Of a stretch of DNA of 64,000 bases, positions 9,830 through 18,696 are shown one piece after another. Origin of the DNA: Methylocaldum szegediense (lineage in GTDB: Bacteria > Pseudomonadota > Gammaproteobacteria > Methylococcales > Methylococcaceae); assembly GCF_949769195.1 (NCBI RefSeq), contig NZ_OX458333.1, forward strand, positions 1,302,001-1,366,000, written 5' to 3'. Within the stretch, counting starts at the first letter, position 1, and the number at the start of each line of letters is the position of its first letter. Both the position numbers and the translations under genes were made by a program. The notes under the pieces were generated by a model that was not told where the DNA came from, made no database searches, and worked only from the letters and a program-made list of their open reading frames with translations.

Positions 9830-11757
9830 GCGTTACGGCTTACGACAAGGTCCGTTGGTACGTCAAACGCTTGAGCGTCATGAGCGGAGCGGAGCTCGGC
9901 CATCGTCTGAAAGAATGGCGCCGGGTCCGAAACATGGCCCGAGCATACCGGCGGGGCATTTCTCACTCGCTTCCGCTGCAACCGGCGGAGGTCGGTTTTT
10001 GTCGTTCACCGACGCGTCTGTTGCCGGATCTTGATTGGGTGTTCGATCCGGACGAAACCGCCAAGGAAGCGCTGCTCGCCGGCCACTGGCCTGCGCTCGG
10101 TTTCGCTTGGTGCTGGAACGGCGATGCCGCTTGGCATCGCGCGCCGGACACCGGAAAGATGTGGCCCAAAATTTTTTTTGGCAACATCGCCTATCGGCAA
10201 GGGAATCCCTACGGCGATGCCCGCGTGGTTTGGGAGCCCGCTCGCTTGCAGCAGCTCGTGAGCCTCGCGTTGCTGGCGCTACGGGATGAAGCCCGTGCCG
10301 AAAGGGCGCTGGTTTTGCTGGAGACGATGCTGGATTCCTGGGTGCGGGCCAATCCACCCTTGACGGGAATCCACTATGTCTCGGCTATGGAATGCGCGCT
10401 GCGCCTGATCGCCGTGTGTCATGCGTTGGATCTGGTGAGACATCGCTTGCGCGCTCCGGAATCGACCTGGCGAGACCTTCTGAAACTCGTTTTCTCCCAC
10501 GCTTTCCTGATCGCCCAAAGGCCGTCGCTCCACTCCTCAGCCGGGAATCACACCGTCGCGGAAGCCGTGGGGTTGGTGTACGCCGGAATCTTGTTCCCGG
10601 AACATGCCGATGCAGCCCGATGGCTGGCGCAGGGACTCGGAATCCTGCAAGAGGAGGCGGAGCGGCAAGTGCTGCCGGACGGGGGCGGAATCGAGCAGTC
10701 CTTCTGGTACCAGCTTTTTGTCGTCGATTTGCTCGGTCTGGCGCAAGCACTGCTCGAACACCATCGGCGTTCGGTGCCACGCGTTCTGTCCGATGCCGTG
10801 CGCCGAGGCCGCCGTTTCCTGAGCGCTATGGCGGACGGTCCCGAGAGTTTGCCCCGCGTGGGGGACAGCGACGACGGCTACGCTCTATCTCCTCATCTAC
10901 GCATCAGCTGGAATGGGCCAGCGCCCGCGGAAAACCCGGCAGTTTTTCCGGATGCGGGATATACGCTCGTCAGGACACACGGCCGAAAGCCGGTCCGGCT
11001 GGTCTTCGACCATGGCCCGCTCGGCATGCCGCCGGCCTGCGGGCACGGCCATGCCGATGCCTTGTCGCTGCATGTGACGGTCTGCGGGCGCGAGCTTCTG
11101 ATCGATCCTAACACGTATACCTACACCGGCGATCCCGCCTGGCGGCACTGGTTTCGGAGCACGGCCGCCCACAACACAGTGCGCGTCGACGGCCGGGATC
11201 AGGCTCGGCAGGAAACGGCCTTCCAATGGTCGCATGCCCCCAAAGCCTCGCTGGTCACCTTTCGTCGCGACGACAGCGGGAGAATTTTCTTGTTGGCGCG
11301 GCATGATGGTTACCGCAGCAGAGACGTTATCCATTGGCGCGCGGTGGCTTTCGACGGGTCGGACCATCTGTTGGTCCTGGATTATCTTGCGGGGCAGGGA
11401 CATCACCTCGCCGAATTGTTCTGGCATCTCGGTGTGGATGCCGAGCCCGTCGAAGCGGGATTCGTCCTGCGCGATGGCGATATGGTCGGTAGTCTGGAGG
11501 TTGCAGGAGGAGCCGTAACTCTGCACTACGGAGAAACGGCGCCTATGCTCGGCTGGCGTTCTCCGCGCTACGGCGTCCGGGTACCGGCGAACGCCATCCG
11601 GGTCCGTTATGCCGACCGGTTTCCCCACCAATTTCGGACGGCGTTCTCGTTCAGCAGTGCCGAACGCGAAGCCATCACCGCTTTGGAAGCGTTTCTGGAT
11701 CGCGAGTTGGCTTGTTATCCCATTTTTCGAACAAACAGGAAATATCTTCGATGGTAG
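9826..11757 (+). CDS. Heparinase II/III-like polysaccharide lyase
   Basis: A 643-aa protein of the heparinase II/III (alginate-lyase-like) family. The N-terminal half is an alpha-barrel containing SAGNHTVAEAVGLVYAG, where the His and Asn are typical active-site residues. The C-terminal half is the beta-sandwich part (CGHGHADALSLHVTV, then RSTAAHNTVRVDGRDQ). It starts by ATGA overlap with the oxidoreductase gene. No signal peptide is evident, so the cellular site is uncertain. Its role is probably trimming or editing the exopolysaccharide. The stop codon TAG at 11755 lies inside a palindromic element, so the native C-terminus may have been altered by insertion of that element. Confidence 0.85.
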   Translation: MSVTAYDKVRWYVKRLSVMSGAELGHRLKEWRRVRNMARAYRRGISHSLPLQPAEVGFCRSPTRLLPDLDWVFDPDETAKEALLAGHWPALGFAWCWNGDAAWHRAPDTGKMWPKIFFGNIAYRQGNPYGDARVVWEPARLQQLVSLALLALRDEARAERALVLLETMLDSWVRANPPLTGIHYVSAMECALRLIAVCHALDLVRHRLRAPESTWRDLLKLVFSHAFLIAQRPSLHSSAGNHTVAEAVGLVYAGILFPEHADAARWLAQGLGILQEEAERQVLPDGGGIEQSFWYQLFVVDLLGLAQALLEHHRRSVPRVLSDAVRRGRRFLSAMADGPESLPRVGDSDDGYALSPHLRISWNGPAPAENPAVFPDAGYTLVRTHGRKPVRLVFDHGPLGMPPACGHGHADALSLHVTVCGRELLIDPNTYTYTGDPAWRHWFRSTAAHNTVRVDGRDQARQETAFQWSHAPKASLVTFRRDDSGRIFLLARHDGYRSRDVIHWRAVAFDGSDHLLVLDYLAGQGHHLAELFWHLGVDAEPVEAGFVLRDGDMVGSLEVAGGAVTLHYGETAPMLGWRSPRYGVRVPANAIRVRYADRFPHQFRTAFSFSSAEREAITALEAFLDRELACYPIFRTNRKYLRW

Positions 11758-11859
11758 GCCGGGATAAGGCGAAGCCGTTCCCGGCATGCGGGATATGTAT
11801 GAGCGCCGGAAACGCTAACGCCCTTCGTCTTCGCTCAGGACATGCTTATTCCGGCCTAC
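11754..11859. repeat. Palindromic (MITE/REP-like) element flanked by an 18-bp direct repeat
   Basis: The element begins gtaggccgggataag (11754-11768) and ends with its near-perfect inverted complement cttattccggcctac (11845-11859), giving roughly 106 bp with 15-bp terminal inverted repeats. It supplies the stop codon of the upstream lyase gene. An 18-bp direct repeat beginning ctggatcgcg occurs at 11695-11712 inside the lyase gene and again at 11865-11882, just beyond the element. This looks like a duplication associated with insertion. No reading frame inside it looks real. Confidence 0.7.
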
Positions 11860-11902
11860 ATGTGCTGGATCGCGAGTTGGCTCATTACAGGGAAGGAAGG
11901 TT

Positions 11903-12658
11903 ATGGATAACCAGAGAATCGATATTTTCGGCGTACCCGTAGATGCAGTCGATTTCCCCCGGGCGCTCGAGACCGTAGGCAAGCTTCTTGAAGGAGACCA
12001 CGCCGGGTTCATCGCTGCCGTCAATCCGGAAAAGATCATGCGCGCGCGCGACGATGTCCGGCTACTCGAGGCCTTAAACAGCGCGAAGCTGCTTATTCCG
12101 GACGGTATCGGCGTGGTCTGGGCGGCACGCTGGCTCGGCCTGGGGCGTCTCAGCCGTGTGGCGGGCGCAGACCTGATGCCCGCGATCTGCGAGATCGGTG
12201 CGGCCCAGGGTAGAAAGGTCTTTTTGTACGGGGCTAGCCCGGACGTGAACGGAAAAGTGGCTCGCATTCTTCCCGAGCGGTATCCGGGGCTTCGTGTTGT
12301 CGGACATCAGCACGGCTATGTGCGCGAACCCGATATGCCCAAACTCGTGGCCGACATCAATGCCTCGCAGGCCGAAATCCTGTTCGTCGCCTTGGGAAGT
12401 CCCCGGCAGGAACTCTGGATGAGGCGGTACGTGCCGGAGCTCGCAGTGAAAGTCTGCCAGGGGGTGGGCGGCAGTTTCGATGTGATCGCCGGAAAGGTTC
12501 GGCGCGCGCCGCCGTTGTTCCAGCGCATGCACCTCGAATGGTTTTACCGCCTGGCACAGGAGCCTCGAAGACTTTCCCGCCAAGCCGAGTTGCCTAAATT
12601 CGCATGGCGCGTGGTGCGCATGAAATGGTCGAATCGGGTCGGCACGGCGCTGCGCTGA
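11903..12658 (+). CDS. WecG/TagA/CpsF family glycosyltransferase
   Basis: A 251-aa enzyme of the GT26 family, whose members move ManNAc- or ManNAcA-type sugars to undecaprenyl-linked GlcNAc. Motifs include AVNPEKIMRARDD, LLIPDGIGVVWAARWLG, VFLYGASPDV and the strongly conserved LFVALGSPRQELWM followed by GVGGSFDVIAGKVRRAP. AAGGAAGG lies five to twelve bases before the ATG. The partial wecB at the left edge makes UDP-ManNAc, a plausible donor. The 145-base gap upstream is largely occupied by a palindromic repeat. Confidence 0.88.
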   Translation: MDNQRIDIFGVPVDAVDFPRALETVGKLLEGDHAGFIAAVNPEKIMRARDDVRLLEALNSAKLLIPDGIGVVWAARWLGLGRLSRVAGADLMPAICEIGAAQGRKVFLYGASPDVNGKVARILPERYPGLRVVGHQHGYVREPDMPKLVADINASQAEILFVALGSPRQELWMRRYVPELAVKVCQGVGGSFDVIAGKVRRAPPLFQRMHLEWFYRLAQEPRRLSRQAELPKFAWRVVRMKWSNRVGTALR

Positions 12659-12681
12659 CGCGGCGGCGTAGAGGACCGAAC

Positions 12682-14271
12682 ATGGTTCGAAATGTGGCGA
12701 GAGAAGCCCGGTCTGCGTCGAACCCGCACGCGTCAGGCCGGTTTTGGCTGAAAATCGCCGTGCTCGGCATCTTGATCCTGGTGATCTTTTTCGATGCCTT
12801 GGCCTATACCGTGAACATTTGGCTGAGCAGCGAAGAATACAGCCACGGCATCCTTGTTCCTTTCGTTACGGCTTTCCTGATTTGGCAAAGAAAGAACGAT
12901 ATCGCGGCTGCGAACTGGGTTGGCTACCCGCCCGGTTTGGGGTTGGTCGCTTTAGGGTTGGCGTTTTTCTTTCTGGGCGAATTCAGCGCGCTGTTCATCA
13001 TCGAGCAGTACGCCTTTCTGATCGTGCTGTTCGGTACGGTTCTCGCGATTTTCGGGCCCGAGGTATTCAACTTGATCCGGGTTCCGCTGTTCTTTCTGTT
13101 CTTTGCGATTCCGCTGCCGAACTTCATTTATCAGGGCCTGTCCTCGAAGCTGCAGCTCCTGTCATCACAACTCGGAGTCGGCTTGATTCGACTCTGTGAC
13201 ATCAGCGTGTACCTGGAAGGAAACGTGATCGACCTCGGGGCTTACAAGCTGCAGGTCGTGGAAGCGTGTAGCGGGCTTCGATACCTGTTTCCGCTCATGG
13301 GTCTCTCGTTCATTTGCGCTTATTTGTTCAAGGCGGCGTTCTGGAAGCGTGCGGTCGTTTTTTTATCGAGCGTTCCTATCGCGGTGCTGATGAACGGCCT
13401 GCGCGTGGGGCTCATCGGGGTGCTCGTCGAGTATCAGGGGCGATCGATGGCGGAGGGCTTTCTGCACGATTTCGAAGGCTGGGCTGTTTTCATGGCTTGC
13501 ACCGCCATTCTGATCGCGGAGATCGGCTTGCTGGCGCGGATCGGCGGGGACCGGCGGCCGCTTCGTGAGGTGTTCGGCATCGTCCTTCCGGGACCGCCGA
13601 CCGGAGCGCCGTACCGGACAGCGAGAACGCCACGGGAATTCTGGGCGGTCGGGGGCATGCTGGCGCTCGCGGCCGGTTTGTCGCTGTCCTTGCAGCAGCG
13701 GGAGGAATCGATTCCGCCTCGAGCGCCTTTCGCCGAGTTCCCGATGGTAATGGACGCTTGGCAGGGGCATCGCCTGATCATGGATCCGCACTACGTCGAC
13801 GCATTGAAATTCGACGATTACATCCTGGCCGATTTCCGCAGAGGCGACGCGCCTCCGGTCAATCTCTACACGGCCTACTACGCTTCCCAGCGCAAGGGGG
13901 AATCGGTGCACTCGCCGCGCTCCTGCATACCGGGTGGCGGATGGGAGATCAAATCCCTGGAAACGGTATCGGTGCCAGGTATCCAGCTGTACGGCGATGA
14001 GCTCAGGGTCAACCGAGTTCTGATCCAGAAGGGCGATGACAGGCAATTGGTTTACTACTGGTTTCAACAACGCGGCAGAACCATGACCAACGAGTATCTC
14101 GTCAAGTGGTATCTGTTCTGGGACGCGCTGACGCGGAATCGTAGCGACGGCGCCCTAGTGCGTCTTACCACCCGGGCGCCGGAGGGAGAGAGCCAGGCGG
14201 AGACGGAAGCACGTCTGGTCGGTTTTCTCGGCTCGCTGGTGCCGCGATTGGACCGGCATATCGCCAAATAG
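12682..14271 (+). CDS. xrtA: Exosortase A fused to EpsI domain
   Basis: Start ATG 12682 is preceded by GAGG seven bases upstream and lies just after the WecG-type gene. The first 300 residues form a multi-membrane-span exosortase with the cysteine-transpeptidase triad visible: Cys196 in VEACSGLRY, Arg241 in MNGLRVG and His262 in FLHDFEGW. From about residue 345 the protein continues into an EpsI/DUF3485 domain (SPRSCIPGGGWEI, VYYWFQQRGRTMTNEYLVKWY). Exosortase A cleaves and transfers PEP-CTERM proteins at the inner membrane, and EpsI domains are typical partners in exopolysaccharide loci. A PEP-CTERM-like protein encoded at about 23 kb is a candidate substrate. Confidence 0.93.
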   Translation: MVRNVAREARSASNPHASGRFWLKIAVLGILILVIFFDALAYTVNIWLSSEEYSHGILVPFVTAFLIWQRKNDIAAANWVGYPPGLGLVALGLAFFFLGEFSALFIIEQYAFLIVLFGTVLAIFGPEVFNLIRVPLFFLFFAIPLPNFIYQGLSSKLQLLSSQLGVGLIRLCDISVYLEGNVIDLGAYKLQVVEACSGLRYLFPLMGLSFICAYLFKAAFWKRAVVFLSSVPIAVLMNGLRVGLIGVLVEYQGRSMAEGFLHDFEGWAVFMACTAILIAEIGLLARIGGDRRPLREVFGIVLPGPPTGAPYRTARTPREFWAVGGMLALAAGLSLSLQQREESIPPRAPFAEFPMVMDAWQGHRLIMDPHYVDALKFDDYILADFRRGDAPPVNLYTAYYASQRKGESVHSPRSCIPGGGWEIKSLETVSVPGIQLYGDELRVNRVLIQKGDDRQLVYYWFQQRGRTMTNEYLVKWYLFWDALTRNRSDGALVRLTTRAPEGESQAETEARLVGFLGSLVPRLDRHIAK

Positions 14272-14300
14272 GACTCGGGGGCGATGCGGATCGCAGGTTT

Positions 14301-15911
14301 ATGGTTCATTTTGTCGTCTTCCTCACCGCTCTATTCGTCACGATGGTACTGGTCGCGATGTTCATGCGGCTGGCGCCCCGCTTGGGGTTCGTGGACCTGC
14401 CGGACGGGCGCAAGATTCACCGCGCGGCGATTCCCCGGATCGGCGGCATCGGCATGGTCATCGGCGCGGTCGTTTCGGTGCTGGTTTGGCTCGATTTGAG
14501 CCGAAGCTGCGAGATGTTTCTGTACGGCGTCGGCGTGATCGCCGCTTTCGGCCTGTGGGACGACCGCGTCGATCTCGATTACCGCATCAAATTCGCCGGG
14601 CAACTCTTGGCGATTGCCGTGGTGGTCGGGCTCGGCGGGCTGGCAGTCGAGCGTTTGCCCGGGTTCGAAAACAGCGAGATACCCTGGCTGGTTTCCTATC
14701 CTTTGACCGTTTTTTTTCTGCTCGGAGCGACCAACGCCACCAATCTGGCGGACGGGCTGGACGGCCTCGCCGCCGGTCTTAGCCTTCTCAGCCTCGCCTG
14801 CATCGCGTTTCTGGCCGATCTCGCGGAAGGCGATGAACTGGTTTTCATCAGTCTCGCGATCATCGGCGCGACGCTCGGCTTTCTCCGCTACAACACCCAC
14901 CCGGCCATGGTGTTCATGGGCGACACCGGCAGCCAGTTTCTCGGTTTCAGCCTGGGCGTGCTGGCGCTGATGCTGACCGAGCATGTGAACACGGCAGTCA
15001 CGCCGGGACTCGCCCTGCCGATCCTGGGACTGCCCATCATCGACACTCTGATGGTGATGGGGCAACGGATCGCCGAAGGCCGCTCACCGTTCAAGCCCGA
15101 CAAGAATCATTTTCATCATAAGCTGCTGGCCTTGGGATTCGATCAATACGAAGCGGTACTGGCCATATACGCCATTCAGTCCCTCTTCGTGATCTCCGCT
15201 TATCTGCTGAGGTACGAGTCGCTTTGGCTGATCGCCGCGCTCTATCTCGGTCTGAGCGCGGCGATCGTCCTGTTTTATCCGCTCGCGCGAATCACGGGCT
15301 GGCGCTTGCGTCGCGGCGTGTCACCGTTAACCGGCTTTCTGAAACGTCTTCGCGACCGAGTGAGGCTCGACGAAATCCCAGGTCGGATATTGAGCCTGCT
15401 CATTACCGGATTCTTGATCACCGGCAGCGTGACGGCCAAGGAGTTGGCGCCCGACATCAGGTATTTCGTCGCCGTGAGTCTCTCGACGTGGCTGGCCGCC
15501 CGCCTCTTGCGGCTGTCGATCGCCCGATGGATCGAGCGCTTCGTGATTTATGCCTGCGTCATCCTGGTAATTTATTCGATCGAGCTTTCCGCCATCATGG
15601 AACGACACGCTTGGCACCAGGGGCTGAAATATTTCTTCCTGGTCTTGGCGGGCGTCACCGCCGTGGGCGTGCGTTTCGCGAGACCCGATTACTTTTCCGT
15701 CACACCGTCCGATTTTCTGGTCCTAGCGATCTTGCTGGCAGCGGCCAACCTGCCGGTCTTCGACGAGGTGAACTTCGCCAAACTGGCGATTCAATCGGCG
15801 GTGGTGCTTTACGGTGCGGAATTCGTCCTTAGGAAGCGCAGCGCCGCTGCCCTTGCGATATCCGTGGGGGCGATGGCGGCCTTCGTGATCGTCGGGATCA
15901 AGACGTTTTAG
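14301..15911 (+). CDS. WecA/MraY-like undecaprenyl-phosphate sugar-1-P transferase
   Basis: A 536-aa membrane protein. The first 330 residues match the polyprenyl-phosphate GlcNAc/MurNAc-pentapeptide transferase family: VDLPDGRKIHR, GLWDDRVDLDYRIK, NATNLADGLDGLAAG (the catalytic aspartates) and VFMGDTGSQFLGFSLG, then PDKNHFHHKLLALGF. This enzyme would start the lipid-linked repeat unit by adding a sugar phosphate to undecaprenyl phosphate. About 200 further residues with additional hydrophobic segments extend beyond the usual WecA length of about 360 aa; I do not recognise this tail. It is the last gene of the plus-strand locus and converges on the next, minus-strand gene. Confidence 0.87.
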   Translation: MVHFVVFLTALFVTMVLVAMFMRLAPRLGFVDLPDGRKIHRAAIPRIGGIGMVIGAVVSVLVWLDLSRSCEMFLYGVGVIAAFGLWDDRVDLDYRIKFAGQLLAIAVVVGLGGLAVERLPGFENSEIPWLVSYPLTVFFLLGATNATNLADGLDGLAAGLSLLSLACIAFLADLAEGDELVFISLAIIGATLGFLRYNTHPAMVFMGDTGSQFLGFSLGVLALMLTEHVNTAVTPGLALPILGLPIIDTLMVMGQRIAEGRSPFKPDKNHFHHKLLALGFDQYEAVLAIYAIQSLFVISAYLLRYESLWLIAALYLGLSAAIVLFYPLARITGWRLRRGVSPLTGFLKRLRDRVRLDEIPGRILSLLITGFLITGSVTAKELAPDIRYFVAVSLSTWLAARLLRLSIARWIERFVIYACVILVIYSIELSAIMERHAWHQGLKYFFLVLAGVTAVGVRFARPDYFSVTPSDFLVLAILLAAANLPVFDEVNFAKLAIQSAVVLYGAEFVLRKRSAAALAISVGAMAAFVIVGIKTF

Positions 15912-16016
15912 GGAAGCTCTGAACAAGTGGATTCCGTTTCCGCCAAGCCTGGTTTGCCGTAGGAGCGTGACGAAAAGACTCCGGCCTTGAGTGCTCTTAC
16001 CCTCCACGGCTCGAAA

Positions 16017-17060
16017 TTACGCCTCGATTTTATGGACCCGGTTCCAAATGCCGTCCACCCAGGACTTGTCGACCCTGAGGTCACCTTGCATCAACCAGTC
16101 GACGATGGCTCGACCCACGTCGGGATAAGAGACCTGTGTGGCTCGACTTTGTTGCAACCAGACCTCGATCGTGTGGCCGTCCAAGCTTTGCATCACTTGT
16201 CCGAGTTGCAGGACCTCCAGGGCGAGCGCGTTGGAGAGTTGTTCCATCTGACCGCGCAGCGGCTTCACCAGAAGCTTCTTGCCGAGATGGAGCGCCTCGC
16301 TGGTCAATTCGAATCCGGAGTTGCAAATGACCCCGGCAGCCTCGGCGAAGTCGCGCTGAAATCCCTTGCGGGAAAGCGGCTTGATCTGGATGTGTCCGGG
16401 CCGTGGATGGCGTTCATCCGCCATAGTCGAGCTGTAGATGTGGAACTGGTGGTGGCGGAACGGTTTCAACAACCGTACGACCTGGTTCACGTCTTCGAAG
16501 GGTAGGTAAACGACGATCTTGTCCGGCTGGACCTCGGCCGGTTCGAACTCGGTCTCGATGATGGGCGGGAGAATGGGATGGTGGAAATGATGCCAGTGCA
16601 CGCCCAAAGCGACCGTGACCGGGGCGAAATACCGAAGTACCAGGCGTCCCAGAATATCCGCCCCCGCTTTGGGGATGTCGTAGGCGAACGCATACTGATG
16701 GCCGATGCCGACGGTCTTGATGCCTTGGAGGCGTGCGGCCCAGGCGGTGACCGGCTCGAAATCGCTGATGACGACGTCGTATGGGCTCAAGTCCAGTGTC
16801 TTGACGTCGCGGACGAAGGTCGCGAGATTGTTGCGGAAGGCGGTTTTGAGGTAACGCATACCGCCGGCCTTGGTTTCGAAGGTGAGTCCGGCACGCCATT
16901 GGTAGTCGCCGAAGATATCCATTTCGAACAGCTTTTCCCAAGGGCGGCCGGTAAACAAGTAAGTGACCTCGGCTCCGGCCTCCTTGAGCTTGGGCGCGAG
17001 CACTCGTGCTCGGGTGATGTGGCCATTGCCGGTAGCCTGAACGCCATAGAACACTTTCAC
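16017..17060 (-). CDS. MJ1255/VC2487-type glycosyltransferase
   Basis: A 347-aa protein starting at GTG 17060, chosen because its GTGA overlaps the TGA that ends the PAP2 reading frame upstream; a longer opening to 17222 runs through that pseudogene. The start KVFYGVQATGNGHITRARVL and the later VICNSGFELTSEALHLGKKLL and PLRGQMEQLSNALALE are typical of the GT28-related MJ1255 family of predicted glycosyltransferases. These often sit beside a PAP2 phosphatase gene, as here. The acceptor is probably a lipid but is unproven. The gene is the last of the minus-strand lipid cluster and converges with the exopolysaccharide locus. Confidence 0.8.
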   Translation of the reverse strand: MKVFYGVQATGNGHITRARVLAPKLKEAGAEVTYLFTGRPWEKLFEMDIFGDYQWRAGLTFETKAGGMRYLKTAFRNNLATFVRDVKTLDLSPYDVVISDFEPVTAWAARLQGIKTVGIGHQYAFAYDIPKAGADILGRLVLRYFAPVTVALGVHWHHFHHPILPPIIETEFEPAEVQPDKIVVYLPFEDVNQVVRLLKPFRHHQFHIYSSTMADERHPRPGHIQIKPLSRKGFQRDFAEAAGVICNSGFELTSEALHLGKKLLVKPLRGQMEQLSNALALEVLQLGQVMQSLDGHTIEVWLQQSRATQVSYPDVGRAIVDWLMQGDLRVDKSWVDGIWNRVHKIEA

Positions 17061-17559
17061 GTAAGCTGGATCTCTAAACTCAAGAAAGACAATAGGATTC
17101 CCATCGGCGCGCCGACCAGCGTGCCGGTGGGGGATTGGACGCCGAGCACGACTCGCGCCATGTCCATTGGCACCGGTGAGGTGATCGCGAGAGGCGCGAG
17201 GGCCTCGCAAAAAACTCAGCAAGATTGCCGCGAAGAACGCCGCCGAGGTGTGGTCGGACGGAATGACGAAGCTCGGGATGTTTGGGCTCGGTCTGAGGCG
17301 GATTGCGGCGGCACAGATTTTTGAGGAAGAAATAAAGTGGCCGTTCGATCGCGAAAACCGCTAGCGGACAGGCTAGCAAAGCCAATTCGGCGGGCTTTCC
17401 GTTTAAGGTCAGGGCTAATCCGGGGATCAGGTACAAGTGACAGTCGCTGTTGTAGGACACGCGTTGCGCGCCGCTTACCAGGATGCGTTGGGATCTCCGT
17501 CGTGTAACCCAGAGGAACAGATCGACGTCGTAGGTTTTTGTCGCCTGCATTAGCTTCAT
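17057..17559 (-). pseudogene. Decayed PAP2-family phosphatase
   Basis: The start (ATG 17559 with AGGAG upstream) opens a frame reading MKLMQATKTYDVDLFLW then AIERPLYFFLKNLCRRN, as expected for a PAP2 membrane phosphatase. The frame then slips: a second frame carries IPSFVIPSDHTSAAFFAAIL, and after a run of six T a third frame carries LAITSPVPMDMARVVLGVQ and ends LLSFLSLEIQLT with TGA at 17057-17059. In the family the SDH region normally reads SD-x4-PSGH, so the catalytic PSGH block seems partly deleted. Two frameshifts plus this loss mark a pseudogene unless sequencing errors are involved. The intact enzyme would have dephosphorylated a lipid phosphate. Confidence 0.75.
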
Positions 17560-17655
17560 GGCACGCTGATCTCCTGTGCTTGTTGCAACACGTTAGCTGG
17601 GATGGATGACGGTTCCGTGACGAAAAAATGAAGAAATGATGACGATGCTCGGAAA

Positions 17656-18696
17656 TCAGGAAGATCGCTGCCACCATGCCGCCGAACGCGGTCCATTCTT
17701 GGGAATGCGGGCGAGATAACGCTCGAACTGTAGGGCGCAGTCGCGCCAGGAATATTGGAGAGCGTATCGGCGGCAGTCTTCGGGGTCGAGTTGCAGTGCC
17801 TCGGTAATCGCTTTCTTGAGGTATTCGTCCAGACAGCCGACCCGCCGGCTCAAGATCACGTCCTTGGGACCTTCCACCGGAAATGCCGCCACCGGAACAC
17901 CGGATGCCAGTGCCTCCAGCATGACCAGACCGAAGGTGTCGGTCCGGCTAGGAAAAACGAAGACGTCGGCGGCCGCGAGATAGCGTGCCAGTTCCTCTCC
18001 GTACTTGTAACCGACGAAGTGTACCTCGGGGTACTTGCGTTCCAGTTCCTGCCGTTGCGGCCCGTCGCCGACGACGTACTTGGTACCGGGTATATCCAGT
18101 TCGAGGAACGCCTCAATGTTCTTTTCGATGGCCACCCGCCCGACGTAGAGCATCACCGGGTGGGCATCCGGGAGAAAGTCTTTGCTTCGGGGACGGAATA
18201 ATTCCGTGTCCACGCCGCGCGACCACAAGACCGGATTCTTGAAGCCCCGTGCCTTCAGTTCTTCCAGCAAGGCAGGGGTCGCCGCCATCACGCGTACGCT
18301 CTCGCTGTGAAACCAGCGTAAATAGGCATAGCCGACCGAGAGCGGCAGACCGGTGCGAAGGTGAATGTACTCGGCGAAGCGGGTATGGAAAGAACTCGTG
18401 AAAGGAAGCCCGCGCTGCTTGCAATAACGCCGGGCGGTCAGTCCGAGCGGGCCTTCCGTGGCGATGTGAATGGCGTCGGGTTCGAAGCGGTCGAGCCGGG
18501 TGCGGAGTTTCGGTCCGCAGCCCAGCGCCAGCCGGATTTCGGGATAACCTGGACAGGGCCAGTTTCGAAACAGGTCCGGCGTAAAGGTTTCGACTGAGTG
18601 TCCGATGGCGTTCAATTCATTGCAGACCGCGCGGAGCGTGGTGACGACGCCGTTAGTTTGTGGTAGCCAGGCGTCCGTTATCAGCGCGAGTTTCAA
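17656..18696 (-). CDS. agt: Agt-type glycolipid glycosyltransferase (GT4)
   Basis: A GT4 glycosyltransferase of 346 aa starting KLALITDAWLPQTNGVVTT. I favour TTG at 18696, with GGAGG nine bases upstream, over an ATG at 18762 that would add a non-conserved tail and deepen overlap with the preceding gene. Key stretches are AIHIATEGPLGLTARRYC, SSFHTRFAEY and the donor site VFVFPSRTDTFGLVMLEALA. In bacteria that replace phospholipids when phosphate is scarce, a glycosyltransferase of this kind (Agt) sits directly after the PlcP phosphoesterase and glycosylates diacylglycerol; this order is exactly what is seen here. The assignment rests on family resemblance plus context. Sugar specificity is unknown. 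Confidence 0.78.
   Translation of the reverse strand: MKLALITDAWLPQTNGVVTTLRAVCNELNAIGHSVETFTPDLFRNWPCPGYPEIRLALGCGPKLRTRLDRFEPDAIHIATEGPLGLTARRYCKQRGLPFTSSFHTRFAEYIHLRTGLPLSVGYAYLRWFHSESVRVMAATPALLEELKARGFKNPVLWSRGVDTELFRPRSKDFLPDAHPVMLYVGRVAIEKNIEAFLELDIPGTKYVVGDGPQRQELERKYPEVHFVGYKYGEELARYLAAADVFVFPSRTDTFGLVMLEALASGVPVAAFPVEGPKDVILSRRVGCLDEYLKKAITEALQLDPEDCRRYALQYSWRDCALQFERYLARIPKNGPRSAAWWQRSS

Noticed and set aside
16578-17324. Long plus-strand frame opposite the MJ1255-type gene
   Set aside because: It is antisense to a gene with clear family motifs and has no recognisable domain.
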